Shown: in pieces, positions 9,029 through 16,839 of the stretch | Numbering within the stretch: the stretch's first letter is position 1 | How the letters are laid out: each line of letters begins with the position of its first letter | DNA from: Dictyobacter aurantiacus | GTDB taxonomy: Bacteria; Chloroflexota; Ktedonobacteria; Ktedonobacterales; Ktedonobacteraceae | Length of the DNA stretch: 64,000 nucleotides | Assembly: GCF_003967515.1 (NCBI RefSeq) | Contig: NZ_BIFQ01000001.1 | Coordinates: 930,001-994,000 of the forward strand | Direction of reading: 5' to 3' | Program-made: the position numbers and the translations under genes | Notes under the pieces: generated by a model | Told to the model about the DNA's origin: nothing | Database searches by the model: none | Seen by the model: only the letters and a program-made list of their open reading frames with translations

Positions 9029-9631
9029 TTAGAACTGTTCGGAAGGCGCAGGAATGTCAAAGGCGTTCAACAGCGCACAGGTGATGTGGTAGATCCCGAC
9101 GAGATACGTGAGATCGGCGACTCCTTGCTTGCCAAAAGCTTGCTCGGCAGCGCTGTACAGAGCCGCATTCACACGATGCTCAGCAGAAAGGTTCCGTGCG
9201 TACTGTTGAGCAATCTTCTCCTGCTCACTCAGATCATCCGGGAGCCCACCAGTCGTAAGCGTTCGGATGGCGTCCTCAGAAAGACCAGCCTGGCGTGCCG
9301 CGGCTGCATGAGCGTACAACTCGTAGTCCGACTCCCACACAGCGCCGACGGCAAGAATCACCACCTGGCGAACTCGCTCGCTGAGCGACGTATACTTCTC
9401 TTCAGCATCGTGTAAATCCAAAAAGGCCGTGCCAATGCCAGGGCTGTACAGCCCCGGGTTGAACGGACCAATCAGTCTTCCATCGTCAGTCTTGCTCTGA
9501 AATTGAGTGCGGTCGGCCCATTGAATCATGGTCTTATTGAGGCGATCATAGACCTCTTTTTGTGCCGCCGACATCGTTGCTGGATTGAGCAGGGGCAGAC
9601 GACCGCCCATTCTTTCAGGTTGGTGAGACAT
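9029..9631 (-). CDS. Carboxymuconolactone decarboxylase-like protein 1
   Basis: 200 residues from the ATG at 9631, which follows GAGAGGAGAAGG; the longer frame to 9694 has no ribosome site. The all-helical CMD/AhpD-like core reads VRQVVILAVGAVWESDYELY then AHAAAARQAGLSEDAIRTL. The CxxC of peroxidatic AhpD is absent, so it is a decarboxylase-like rather than an AhpD-like reductase partner. Close to the next CMD gene (104-base gap) but clearly diverged from it. Confidence 0.82.
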   Translation of the reverse strand: MSHQPERMGGRLPLLNPATMSAAQKEVYDRLNKTMIQWADRTQFQSKTDDGRLIGPFNPGLYSPGIGTAFLDLHDAEEKYTSLSERVRQVVILAVGAVWESDYELYAHAAAARQAGLSEDAIRTLTTGGLPDDLSEQEKIAQQYARNLSAEHRVNAALYSAAEQAFGKQGVADLTYLVGIYHITCALLNAFDIPAPSEQF

Positions 9632-9735
9632 CGTACCTTCTCCTCTCGCAGTGATCAAAACATGTGATCTTGAAATGTGTGCATATTCTGGCAATCCTGC
9701 TCGCCAACGCTAGCAGCCTGGGAAAAAAGGAGGCA

Positions 9736-10305
9736 TCAACGCTCTAAACCAATGGCATTGGAGGGAACGTCGTACGCCCGCAGTGTCAGCGAGACGCTGG
9801 TAAAGTACCCGATGAGAACGGTTAAATCCGTCAGGCCGGTGTGCCCCAGCAACTGAACGGCACGTCGATAGAGGCCGGTAGGGACCACGCGTGGCGCGAT
9901 CAGCGCGGACGTGATTTCATAGACGACCTGCTGCCGGGGGTCCTCGAACGACGTGGGCAGTCCAGCAATCAACGCCTCGACCTTCTCCGCTGGCAGACCA
10001 CCGAGCTGTTCGGCGATCCATTCGTGTTCGTAGTTCGAGTACGCCGCTAACCACCGGGCATTTATCAGGTTCGTGGCAATCTCGATCTCCGCTTTAGAGA
10101 GCGATGAGCTCCCCTGGTAGTAGGCCCCCAGAGGCACCATGACATCGATCAGTTTCGGGTTTTGTAGCCAGATCTTGTACGGCCCGGGCACTTGCCCGCG
10201 TGTTTTCACGGTGAACTCATACGCTTTTTTTTGCTCAGGGGTCATCTCCTCCAGGGAGAGTTCCTTATAGCGACCAAACGTTCCGAAATCAGATGTTTCC
10301 GTCAT
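9736..10305 (-). CDS. Carboxymuconolactone decarboxylase-like protein 2
   Basis: 189 residues starting at MTETSDFGTFGRYKELSLEE, with AAAGGAAAC upstream; a longer frame to 10356 is not needed. The CMD-like helix pattern is seen in LSKAEIEIATNLINARWLAA and EHEWIAEQLGGLPAEKVEAL, preceded by PGPYKIWLQNP, common in this group. No CxxC is present. Lies between the other CMD gene and an epoxide hydrolase-like gene in the same orientation. Confidence 0.82.
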   Translation of the reverse strand: MTETSDFGTFGRYKELSLEEMTPEQKKAYEFTVKTRGQVPGPYKIWLQNPKLIDVMVPLGAYYQGSSSLSKAEIEIATNLINARWLAAYSNYEHEWIAEQLGGLPAEKVEALIAGLPTSFEDPRQQVVYEITSALIAPRVVPTGLYRRAVQLLGHTGLTDLTVLIGYFTSVSLTLRAYDVPSNAIGLER

Positions 10306-10452
10306 CTGTCTGTTTCCTTTCTTGAGAAACCTCAAAGTCTGAGTGAAGCCACACAAGAGCCAGCCTTCCTGTTTCGACAGGGTGGCTGGAAGCGTGGAAG
10401 CACCACTCAGACTCTCTCGTTCTTTCGACTGGGGAGTCTTCAGATTAGACTT

Positions 10453-11337
10453 CTAGAGAAGAGACCTGCTACTCTTGTTAGAGAAAAATGTGTTGAGTCG
10501 TTGGAGCAGTTCTTCTGGTTGTTCCTCCGCAATATAATGGCCACACTCGGGGATGATGCCGCCGGAGACGTTGTCGGCGAGTTGAGCGAAACTATAGAAC
10601 GGCCAGCCAGCTCCACTATATTCGCCTCCCAGCGCTAAGACCGGGATGTGTAACTTTTCTTTGCTGTATGCTCTAAATTGCTGCGCATTGGTTGAGAACG
10701 AGCGGTAATACTCAAATCCAGCTCGTAAGGCATCTCGACCAGAGTAACAACGAACGTACTCGGCGATATCCTCTTGCGTGAAGGCAGCCGAATTTCTCGC
10801 GCGGGCGAAGAACCACTGCAGCAGGATGTGCTCACGTCCCTCAACCAGGGATTCCGCCAGGCTCCTGGGAGCCTGGAACAAGCCATAGTGCCAGACACTG
10901 TTTTTGGCGGCATACTCTTCGCGCCCAAAGCCTTCGAGGGGAGCATCCAGGATCACGAGACGCTGCACAGCCTCCCGGTATCGTGCGGCATAGGCATAGG
11001 CGGCTGAGACACCCAGGTCATGACTGATGAGGAAAATATGCTGGAAACCCAGAGAGCGCACCAGCGAGAAGGCGTCCTCAGCCAGCGTGGAGGCATCATA
11101 GCCGCTGTCGGTTCTTTCAGAATCGCCCATCCCACGTGAATCTGGCGCGATCACCGTATACTTCTCGGCGAGTGCAGGCATGATTTTGCGCCATGCGTAC
11201 CAGGTCTGAGGCCAGCCATGGAGCAGCAGCACAGGAAATCCTTGACCGCCAATAACATAATGCAAACGGACCCCATTGACCTGTGCTGTTTGATGGGTAA
11301 AGAGAGGCTCTAGCTGAGCTGGAAGTGGTGTCGTCAT
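10453..11337 (-). CDS. Alpha/beta hydrolase, epoxide hydrolase/dehalogenase type
   Basis: 294 residues. HGWPQTWYAW is the HGxP oxyanion motif, PDSRGMGDSERT follows, and the nucleophile elbow is LISHDLGVS with Asp near residue 106, typical of epoxide hydrolases and haloalkane dehalogenases. The catalytic His is likely in IPECGHYIAEEQPEE. AAAGGAAC precedes the ATG. Located directly downstream of the terminator that ends the GlxA pseudogene, so it probably has its own promoter in the ~40 bases between or reads through. Confidence 0.87.
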   Translation of the reverse strand: MTTPLPAQLEPLFTHQTAQVNGVRLHYVIGGQGFPVLLLHGWPQTWYAWRKIMPALAEKYTVIAPDSRGMGDSERTDSGYDASTLAEDAFSLVRSLGFQHIFLISHDLGVSAAYAYAARYREAVQRLVILDAPLEGFGREEYAAKNSVWHYGLFQAPRSLAESLVEGREHILLQWFFARARNSAAFTQEDIAEYVRCYSGRDALRAGFEYYRSFSTNAQQFRAYSKEKLHIPVLALGGEYSGAGWPFYSFAQLADNVSGGIIPECGHYIAEEQPEELLQRLNTFFSNKSSRSLL

Positions 11338-11375
11338 TTTGTTCCTTTCTAGACGTTGAATTTCTAACGAAGATC

Positions 11376-11751
11376 TTATCTGAAAACCAACGCCGCGCTA
11401 GCGCGGCGTTGGCGTAGCCAACGGATGATCGCCGGTTCCCAGAGCCCCCTCCTGCTCTCCTCACTGTTGATTTGCAGACCAGGCACAATCAAGATCGCCT
11501 GGCTGGAGGGGTTCGAGCGGCTGGAGATGGGCACAGACCAGTCCTTGTGCACTGAACACCTTCGGTCGATGGGCACAGAAGATCAGCCTGTAGGGCATGC
11601 CCAGCCGCGCTGCGGCGTCATAGACCTGCGCTGGTCCCACCAGGTCCAGCAGGTTGATCTGCGGCAGCATCAGGAAAAGCACGCGCCGCTCCCGCGTCTC
11701 CAACACGCCCGCGTGCTGGGTAGTCGTTAGAAACGAGTCGAAGACCGGCAT
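11376..11751 (-). pseudogene. Frameshifted GlxA-like (DJ-1/PfpI) gene
   Basis: Starts MPVFDSFLTTTQHAG at 11751 (AAAGGAGAA upstream) and continues VLFLMLPQINLLDLVGPAQV, the strand-helix start of GlxA-type DJ-1/PfpI domains. Near 11,490, after PLEPLQPGDL, the frame shifts: the original frame soon ends, whereas the next frame continues IVPGLQINSEESRRGLWEP and AIIRWLRQR, the expected domain continuation. That frame ends at 11376, long before the Cys elbow and any AraC domain, so the gene is both frameshifted and truncated. Its leader is duplicated at 303-430. Confidence 0.75.
11387..11412 (-). terminator. Perfect 26-bp palindrome terminator
   Basis: CCAACGCCGCGC, TA, then the exact complement, followed on the minus strand by TTTTC. 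It overlaps the last codons of the GlxA pseudogene frame and ends just before the ribosome site of the epoxide hydrolase-like gene. GC-rich stem plus T-run fits a minus-strand terminator. Confidence 0.7.
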
Positions 11752-11804
11752 GACTCTCATTCTCCTTTGCCCTTGCGGATCTCTTTCCATGCTTGGATGG
11801 TTGG

Positions 11805-11835
11805 ACCAGGATCAATCAACCATTTGTTGATATGA
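11805..11835. promoter_or_regulatory. TCAAC/GTTGA operator-like palindrome upstream of the GlxA pseudogene
   Basis: TCAACCATTTGTTGA at 11816-11830 is a 5-5-5 inverted repeat. Related boxes occur in the duplicated leader near 308-325, at 12002-12015 (AAGTTGATCAACTT, perfect) and twice at 12672-12697. The recurrence in front of related genes suggests one regulator; its identity is unknown. Confidence 0.4.
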
Positions 11836-12013
11836 TAGCCCCCGGCGAAGGGAGCACCAATGGTCGATCAAGCCAGGAAGCGGACGGATCTGGTCATCTT
11901 GAGAAAAATTTGAGTTTTTCTTCTCTTTCAGGAAAAACATGCTCGGGGGCCAGACGCTACTTTGCAACTCGTCGCAGCTAGCGTAGCTCTGTGTCCACAG
12001 CAAGTTGATCAAC

Positions 12014-12607
12014 TTACAATGGTGACGTTCGACTCTCTAGCACAGAAATGTCGGTTTCGCGTGGCACGCGCGTCGAAAGAAGGATACGACTGAGCATGTT
12101 AAACCATGAGATCGCAATGATATATTTCGTGGTAACGGCTGGACCAAACTGCTTCAAAAGCTGCGAAAGGGTTTCGTCGCTCAGGGTAGCGGTCCGAGTT
12201 ATTTCATCAGTTGCACGAGAGATAAGATTGCTGACTGAGTCCAGAGCAGTGACCGGCTTATCGCTGCAGAGCTGAGCTATCTGCTCTTCGGTCAGCCCAA
12301 CGTTTCTGGCAAAAACGACGTTTGCTTCCCACTCGTAAGCACAATCGGTCAAGTACGCCGTACGCAGAATGATGATCTCACGCAGCCGAGGATCAATCCC
12401 CTCGGCGGTAAAAATTGCCTTAATAAGGGCGAGAAGAGAGGGGAATAAATCCTCGGCTCCTGCAAGCATACGTCCAATATGGATCGGAGCTCCCAGAGAA
12501 AGCAATTTCACCGTTTCAGGAGAAAGAGTTTCATCATCCGGCAAAGGGACTACGACGTTGTTGGGATGAAACTGTGGAGCATTATAGATGGGATGTTGTT
12601 GTGTCAT
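12014..12607 (-). CDS. Carboxymuconolactone decarboxylase-like protein 3
   Basis: 197 residues from the ATG at 12607, preceded by AAGGAAGGAAG; the frame runs on to 12676 without a ribosome site. The CMD core reads DPRLREIIILRTAYLTDCAY then EWEANVVFARNVGLTEEQ. A single Cys is present but not CxxC. The C-terminal half (SWFNMLSRILLSTRVPRE) is typical of the longer CMD proteins. It is divergent from the HTH-citrate synthase gene with a 140-base regulatory gap containing TCAAC/GTTGA boxes. Confidence 0.85.
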   Translation of the reverse strand: MTQQHPIYNAPQFHPNNVVVPLPDDETLSPETVKLLSLGAPIHIGRMLAGAEDLFPSLLALIKAIFTAEGIDPRLREIIILRTAYLTDCAYEWEANVVFARNVGLTEEQIAQLCSDKPVTALDSVSNLISRATDEITRTATLSDETLSQLLKQFGPAVTTKYIIAISWFNMLSRILLSTRVPRETDISVLESRTSPL

Positions 12608-12670
12608 GAGTACTTCCTTCCTTTTTTGATATCCATTCATTGCTCTTAGTATATTCTGAAAATAACCGGT

Positions 12671-12709
12671 AGTCAACTGGTTGATTTTTATATCAACCTA
12701 TGATATGCT
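12671..12709 (+). promoter_or_regulatory. Promoter and operator between CMD 3 and HTH-citrate synthase
   Basis: TTGATT (12681-12686), 17 bases, TATGCT (12704-12709) is a plausible sigma-A promoter facing the citrate synthase gene. It is overlapped by inverted repeats TCAACTGGTTGA (12673-12684) and GGTTGAT/ATCAACC (12679-12698). A bound regulator would block the -35 region and the divergent promoter. Confidence 0.5.
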
Positions 12710-12747
12710 ATGCACGAAGTTTGTTCTGAGAAAGAGAGAAGCGCAAA

Positions 12748-13989
12748 ATGAATACACATGACTATCTGACTGCACGCGAAGCCGCCGCCGAGTTGGGTAT
12801 TACCCTGAAAACTTTGTATGCCTACGTCAGCCGAGGAGAAATCCGTTCGGAAGCGGCCAGCGGTTCGCGTCAGGTGCGGGTATATCTGGGCGAGGATATT
12901 CGGCGATTGAAAGAGCGCAAGCAGATACGTCAGCACCCTGAGCTGGCTGCCAGTCAGGCACTCTCCTGGGGAAACCCTGTGCTTGATTCTGAATTATTTC
13001 TCGCACGAAATGCTCGGGTGTATTATCGTGGGCATGATGTCATCTCACTGGCAGATACCTGGAGCCTTGAGCAGGTCGCACTCTTGCTCTGGAGCGATGA
13101 GCATGCAGTTCAGGAGGCATCACAGATCTTTGTCACACAGCAACCGAGGAAAGAGTTTTTACACTCATTGGCTAACTTCTGTGCGCAGGAGTATGTTTCT
13201 CAGCTGACGCCACTTGAGCGCCTTCAAATGATCCTTCCCTGGGCAATGAGTCAGGACCCGGTTGCTTACGATATGAGCAAGGAGGCACTTCTCTCCACAG
13301 GAGCGCGATTACTCTGGCTTATTACCGTGTTTCTGTCTCAGACAGTTGCACCACAAGCCACTATTGCCGGGACACTCCAGCAGCGCTGGGCAGCGGATGA
13401 CCAAAAGGCCATTCGTCTCTTCAATGCAGCGCTTATTTTGAATGCAGACAATGAATTGAGCTCTACGGCTTTTACTGCTCGCTGTGTCGCCTCGGCAGGA
13501 GCTCCGCTTTATGGAGTGGTCCAGGCTGCGCTCAGCGCCCTCCAGGGGATACGAAGCGCTGGTCGTATGCTCCAGACCCTCAAGTTCCTGCATGAAACCA
13601 GACAACCGTACCACATACGAGAGGTAGTTATCACGCGTCTCAAGCAAGGAGAACAGCTGCCAGGTTTCAAGCATCGTCTCTTCCCTGGCGGAGATCCGCG
13701 ACCACTCAAGTTACTCGAACTGTTACGCACCTCCTATCCCAATAGAAGAGCAACTGAGCTTGCCTGGACGATGGTCGATGAAGTTGAGCAATTACTTGGA
13801 CTTCATCCGCGTATGGAACTTGCCTACGCGGTGCTAGCGGATGTATTCGATCTTACAGATGAAGAAGCGATGGCCCTTTTTGCGCTTGCACGTTGTACTG
13901 GTTGGATTGCCCATGCCATTGAGCAATATACGATCGGGCAGGAGATCCGCCCACGTGCACGCTACACGGGTATACAACCGCAAGAATGA
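12748..13989 (+). CDS. Citrate synthase-family protein with N-terminal helix-turn-helix
   Basis: 413 residues. The first ~60 form an excisionase/MerR-like winged helix (YLTAREAAAELGITLKTLYA then YVSRGEIRSEA). From ~75 on the citrate synthase fold begins (VLDSELFLARNARVYYRGHD, matching the usual 'YRGY' region). Active-site segments are degenerate but recognisable: ASAGAPLYGVVQAALSALQG replaces the usual GGPHKGA region, and GFKHRLFPGGDPR replaces GFGHxLYPxGDPR with its histidine. HTH-citrate synthase proteins are known in actinobacteria and others; whether they make citrate or act as acyl-CoA-sensing regulators is unclear. Divergent promoter with operator-like boxes suggests autoregulation. Confidence 0.85.
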   Translation: MNTHDYLTAREAAAELGITLKTLYAYVSRGEIRSEAASGSRQVRVYLGEDIRRLKERKQIRQHPELAASQALSWGNPVLDSELFLARNARVYYRGHDVISLADTWSLEQVALLLWSDEHAVQEASQIFVTQQPRKEFLHSLANFCAQEYVSQLTPLERLQMILPWAMSQDPVAYDMSKEALLSTGARLLWLITVFLSQTVAPQATIAGTLQQRWAADDQKAIRLFNAALILNADNELSSTAFTARCVASAGAPLYGVVQAALSALQGIRSAGRMLQTLKFLHETRQPYHIREVVITRLKQGEQLPGFKHRLFPGGDPRPLKLLELLRTSYPNRRATELAWTMVDEVEQLLGLHPRMELAYAVLADVFDLTDEEAMALFALARCTGWIAHAIEQYTIGQEIRPRARYTGIQPQE

Positions 13990-14069
13990 AGGCTATGGTG
14001 GGTATCCACTTTCTTTCTCGTGCTATCGCCAGGGATGTGCCTGAAATTTCTATCACGACAACGTTGTCC

Positions 14070-14423
14070 TCAGGCGACCCAGTAATGACTGATGAACCAT
14101 ACGACGTTGAAGGTAAAGAGTGCGAACGATCCTGCCAGGCAGAGGGTGGCTAGCCGTGGCTGCTTCCAACTGGCACTGATGATCACAAGGAGAAACACAA
14201 TGAGCATGTAGCGCGGCAGGGCAGATAACGCATCAGCGGTGCTGATAGGATAACAGAGCGGGAAAACGATGAGCACCAGCGCGAAAAGCGCATAGTGGAG
14301 CGGTACACGTTTCCAGTTACTCACAAGGACGATGGCGAACACGAACAGGCTGGCGATGTTGATTGCATTCAAAATTTGCAGCGAACCAGGTACAAAGACG
14401 GAACTCAGAGTTCTCGATGACAT
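14070..14423 (-). pseudogene. C-terminal fragment of a polytopic mannosyltransferase-like protein
   Basis: 117 residues with four hydrophobic segments. ALFALVLIVFPLCYPISTA followed by LSALPRYMLIVFLLVIISA and a final FTFNVVWFISHYWVA resemble the C-terminus of PIG-V/glycosyltransferase-39-like membrane mannosyltransferases, where SxPRY is conserved. The catalytic N-terminal half is missing and upstream sequence is non-coding, so this is a 5'-truncated remnant. A small membrane protein of other origin cannot be excluded. Confidence 0.5.
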
Positions 14424-14862
14424 CGGCGTTCAGACGTGCTACCGACAGATGTGCCGTCCACCGCCGGACATTTGGATTTGAGCAATTCAGCTCTAGCCAT
14501 AGGATGCAGAGGTTGCAGGGCAATAACATACACGTCTTCTGCTCTTCCCTGCTTTCCGACCATGCTCTTGTTCCCTTTCCCTTTCGGGTCGAGGTAAGGT
14601 TGGTCGTCTCAGAGTCTTTTGCCTTGAACTCCGGCCACCTGCGGTGGCAATTCACTCAATACGTGACATGGCGCACCTTCTCGCGGCATAAGGCTCTCCA
14701 CTTGGCTTGAGTACTGGCTTATGAGTTCTCGGGACAGCATCAGCCTCTCTCCCGGACAGAAAATATGTTCGAAGTACAAGGGGCACAGAAGCAGAAAAAA
14801 GGAGGCAAAAAAAATGCATTCATGAGCGTCTTATAAAAAAAAGAAACATTTGGAGGACACGC
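14424..14862. other. Gene-free stretch between a truncated gene and the IS4 relic
   Basis: Open frames here are short and lack ribosome sites or recognisable motifs. GGAGGAC at 14852-14858 is a good Shine-Dalgarno-like site just before the IS4-like transposase frame, and an A-rich run (14796-14840) precedes it. I see nothing else. Confidence 0.4.
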
Positions 14863-15169
14863 ATAAGTGCATTCGATCTTGTTATAGACCAATGGAGCCG
14901 ACAAGTCAAGGAACTCTTCCCAAATTTACATGCCTATCGACAAAACGCGCTCGCCTTTTGTGTGCAAGGCATTGTGCTGGCAGGAAACGCCGTCATGCAA
15001 CGGGTGGCTGAGGCCGTCTGGGAATACAGCGACAAGCCAACCAAGATGGAGAGCTATGAAAAGCGGCTGCAACAATTTGTGGAAAATGAGCGCATTGATG
15101 TGGAGCAGTGCTGGGGCCAGTTTCTCGCACAGGTCTTGCCTCATTGGAAAGGCAAAGATGTGACACTAG
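14863..15169 (+). pseudogene. IS4-like transposase, 5' part (split by IS5 element)
   Basis: The frame reads FDLVIDQWSRQVKELFPNLH, then AFCVQGIVLAGNAVMQRVAE and ends ...KGKDVTL at the IS5 insertion. This is the N-terminal part of an IS4/IS701-like transposase. No standard start codon is seen in frame at the expected place (ATA at 14863 follows GGAGGAC), so the beginning may also be damaged. Joined to the part at 16225 after removal of the IS5 element and one CTAG, the frame continues directly. Confidence 0.75.
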
Positions 15170-16220
15170 AGCGTGTCCAGGAAGGCTGCTCAAACGGCGC
15201 GACGCCGTTGGGCATTTTCCCTGGTCGTTTCAGAGGTGTCCGTCAGTCTCCTGAGCATCAAACGAATCATTGTCAGACACACCATACTTTCGCTGCTGCT
15301 TGTCAAGTACTCATAATCCTTACTCATACGGCGAGAGCGTCCCATCCACGCAAACGTTCGTTCTACTACCCAGCGCTGGGGCAAGACCCCTCGAAATTTC
15401 TTGGGTTCTGGTTTGATGCGCTCATAGGTGAACCAGACGGTGCTCACGTCTGAGAGATCCCCATGAGGGACCCACTCTCCACAGGCTGGCCAGCTATGGC
15501 GGACGATCTCCACTTCCCATCCCATCTGCTCTTTGATCCATCCTCGTCCTTTGCCCGTGTATCCCTGATCCGCCCAGACTTTTTTCATGCGGGGGAAGCG
15601 TCCTTTGACGGGTTCTAAAAGGAACGGGACACCTTGCCGATCCTGGATATCAGCCGTATGGACGACCACTTTCAGAAGGAGTCTGGTGGTATCGACGAAG
15701 ATGTGTCTCTTTCTGCCAGACAACTTCTTGCCGCCATCGTAGCCGTGCGGTCCCTCTCGGTCCGTGCTTCGTATCGATTGGCTATCGATGATGCCAGCTG
15801 AAGGGGTGGCTTCGCGTCCAGCCTCCTGGCGGCAGCGTTCCCGCAAGCTTGCCATGATCTGTTCCCATACTCCCTCAGTGCGAAAGAGAGCAAAATACGC
15901 ATATACCGTTGATTTCGGTGGATAGTCATGAGGAATCATGCGCCAGGCGCAGCCAGCTCGCAGGACGTAAAAAATCCCATTGAGCACCGCCCGCATATCG
16001 ATTTTGCGTGGCCTTCCACCTGGCTTCTCAAGTGGGATGAGTGGTTCAAGAATCACCCACTCTGCATCAGTGAGATCAGAAGGATAGCGTTCCATATGGC
16101 ATTCCAACCTTTCCTGTATAGACGCTCTTTTCTCCCCTTTTCTCATCTATTTTAGCAGACTGCGCCCATCTTCCTCTCGTGATTCTGTCAATCGGCTTCC
16201 GGGGCCTTCCTAGACACGCT
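15170..16220. mobile_element. IS5-family insertion sequence inside an IS4-like transposase
   Basis: A 1051-bp element with ends AGCGTGTCCAGGAAGGC and (reverse strand) AGCGTGTCTAGGAAGGC, one mismatch in 17. It is flanked by a 4-bp direct repeat CTAG (15166-15169 and 16221-16224), the target duplication. It carries one intact transposase gene on the minus strand. Removing it with one CTAG restores the host frame DVTL|VLDLTPYN exactly, so the insertion is recent relative to other damage. Confidence 0.92.
15190..16095 (-). CDS. IS5-family transposase
   Basis: About 301 residues beginning MERYPSDLTDAEWVILEPLI, the typical start of the IS5/IS1031-type group (DUF4096 region); a frame extension to 16146 exists. 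The DDE domain shows IIDSQSIRSTDREGPHGYDG, HIFVDTTRLLLKVVVHTADI with Asp, the second site in VWADQGYTG and WVVERTFAWMGRSRRMSKDY with the Glu. It appears complete and probably functional. It is read against the direction of the IS4 host gene. Confidence 0.93.
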   Translation of the reverse strand: MERYPSDLTDAEWVILEPLIPLEKPGGRPRKIDMRAVLNGIFYVLRAGCAWRMIPHDYPPKSTVYAYFALFRTEGVWEQIMASLRERCRQEAGREATPSAGIIDSQSIRSTDREGPHGYDGGKKLSGRKRHIFVDTTRLLLKVVVHTADIQDRQGVPFLLEPVKGRFPRMKKVWADQGYTGKGRGWIKEQMGWEVEIVRHSWPACGEWVPHGDLSDVSTVWFTYERIKPEPKKFRGVLPQRWVVERTFAWMGRSRRMSKDYEYLTSSSESMVCLTMIRLMLRRLTDTSETTRENAQRRRAV

Positions 16221-16224
16221 CTAG

Positions 16225-16839
16225 TCTTGGATCTGACGCCCTACAACGAGGAGGCAAGTATCGTTTATATCGAGTTGCTGGTCCACTCACGCATCTTACT
16301 GCTCGCCTGGCGTGTGATGCCTCAGAAAGAGACCTGGGAGCAGGCCAGTGGGATCTGCTGCGTCCTCTCTTTGACAGCCTGGGCGACATGCTTAAAGACT
16401 CGACCTGTACGCTGCTAGCGGATCGTGGGCTCAGTTGCTTGCCCCTCATTCGGCTCTGTAAGCAGGTGCGATGGCAGTATGTGCTACGCATCAAACAGGG
16501 AGAGGGGTTTCGCAAAAAATGGGGACACCTGTATCGGGATTGGCAGCAATGCCAGCACAGCATTACGCAACCCGGGCACGCCTGGTATGGAGAGGTCCTC
16601 CTCTGGCAAGAGCACCAGTTTCCCACCAACTTGAGCATCTGTTGGGAAGCAGGCTATGAGGAACCATGGATTCTCGTGTCGGATCTGCCAGCCTCCCATG
16701 CTCGGGTCACCACGTATGGCAAACGGATGAAGGTGGAAGCCACCTTTCAAGATTACAAGCGTCGAGGATGTGAGATCGAAGACTGCCGCTTCCGCCAACG
16801 CGAACACTTGCATCGCTGGCTGCTGGTGGTTTTTTTCTA
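16225..16839 (+). pseudogene. IS4-like transposase, 3' part
   Basis: Continues from the CTAG target: VLDLTPYNEEASIVYIELLV then LLLAWRVMPQKETW. After EQ near 16,343 one base (a G in CAGGCC) is missing; the next frame goes on QWDLLRPLFDSLGD, LLADRGLSCLPL (second catalytic Asp) and KVEATFQDYKRRG (catalytic Glu in a YREK-like context). It stops in VVFF at 16839, where the adjacent element begins, so its 3' end is lost. IS5 interruption, a frameshift and truncation together mean it is dead. Confidence 0.75.

Noticed and set aside
14510..14720. Possible second group II intron fragment
   Set aside because: Only about 14 bases (CATGCTCTTGTTCC) match the intron at 35.7 kb; no domain V or maturase sequence is present.
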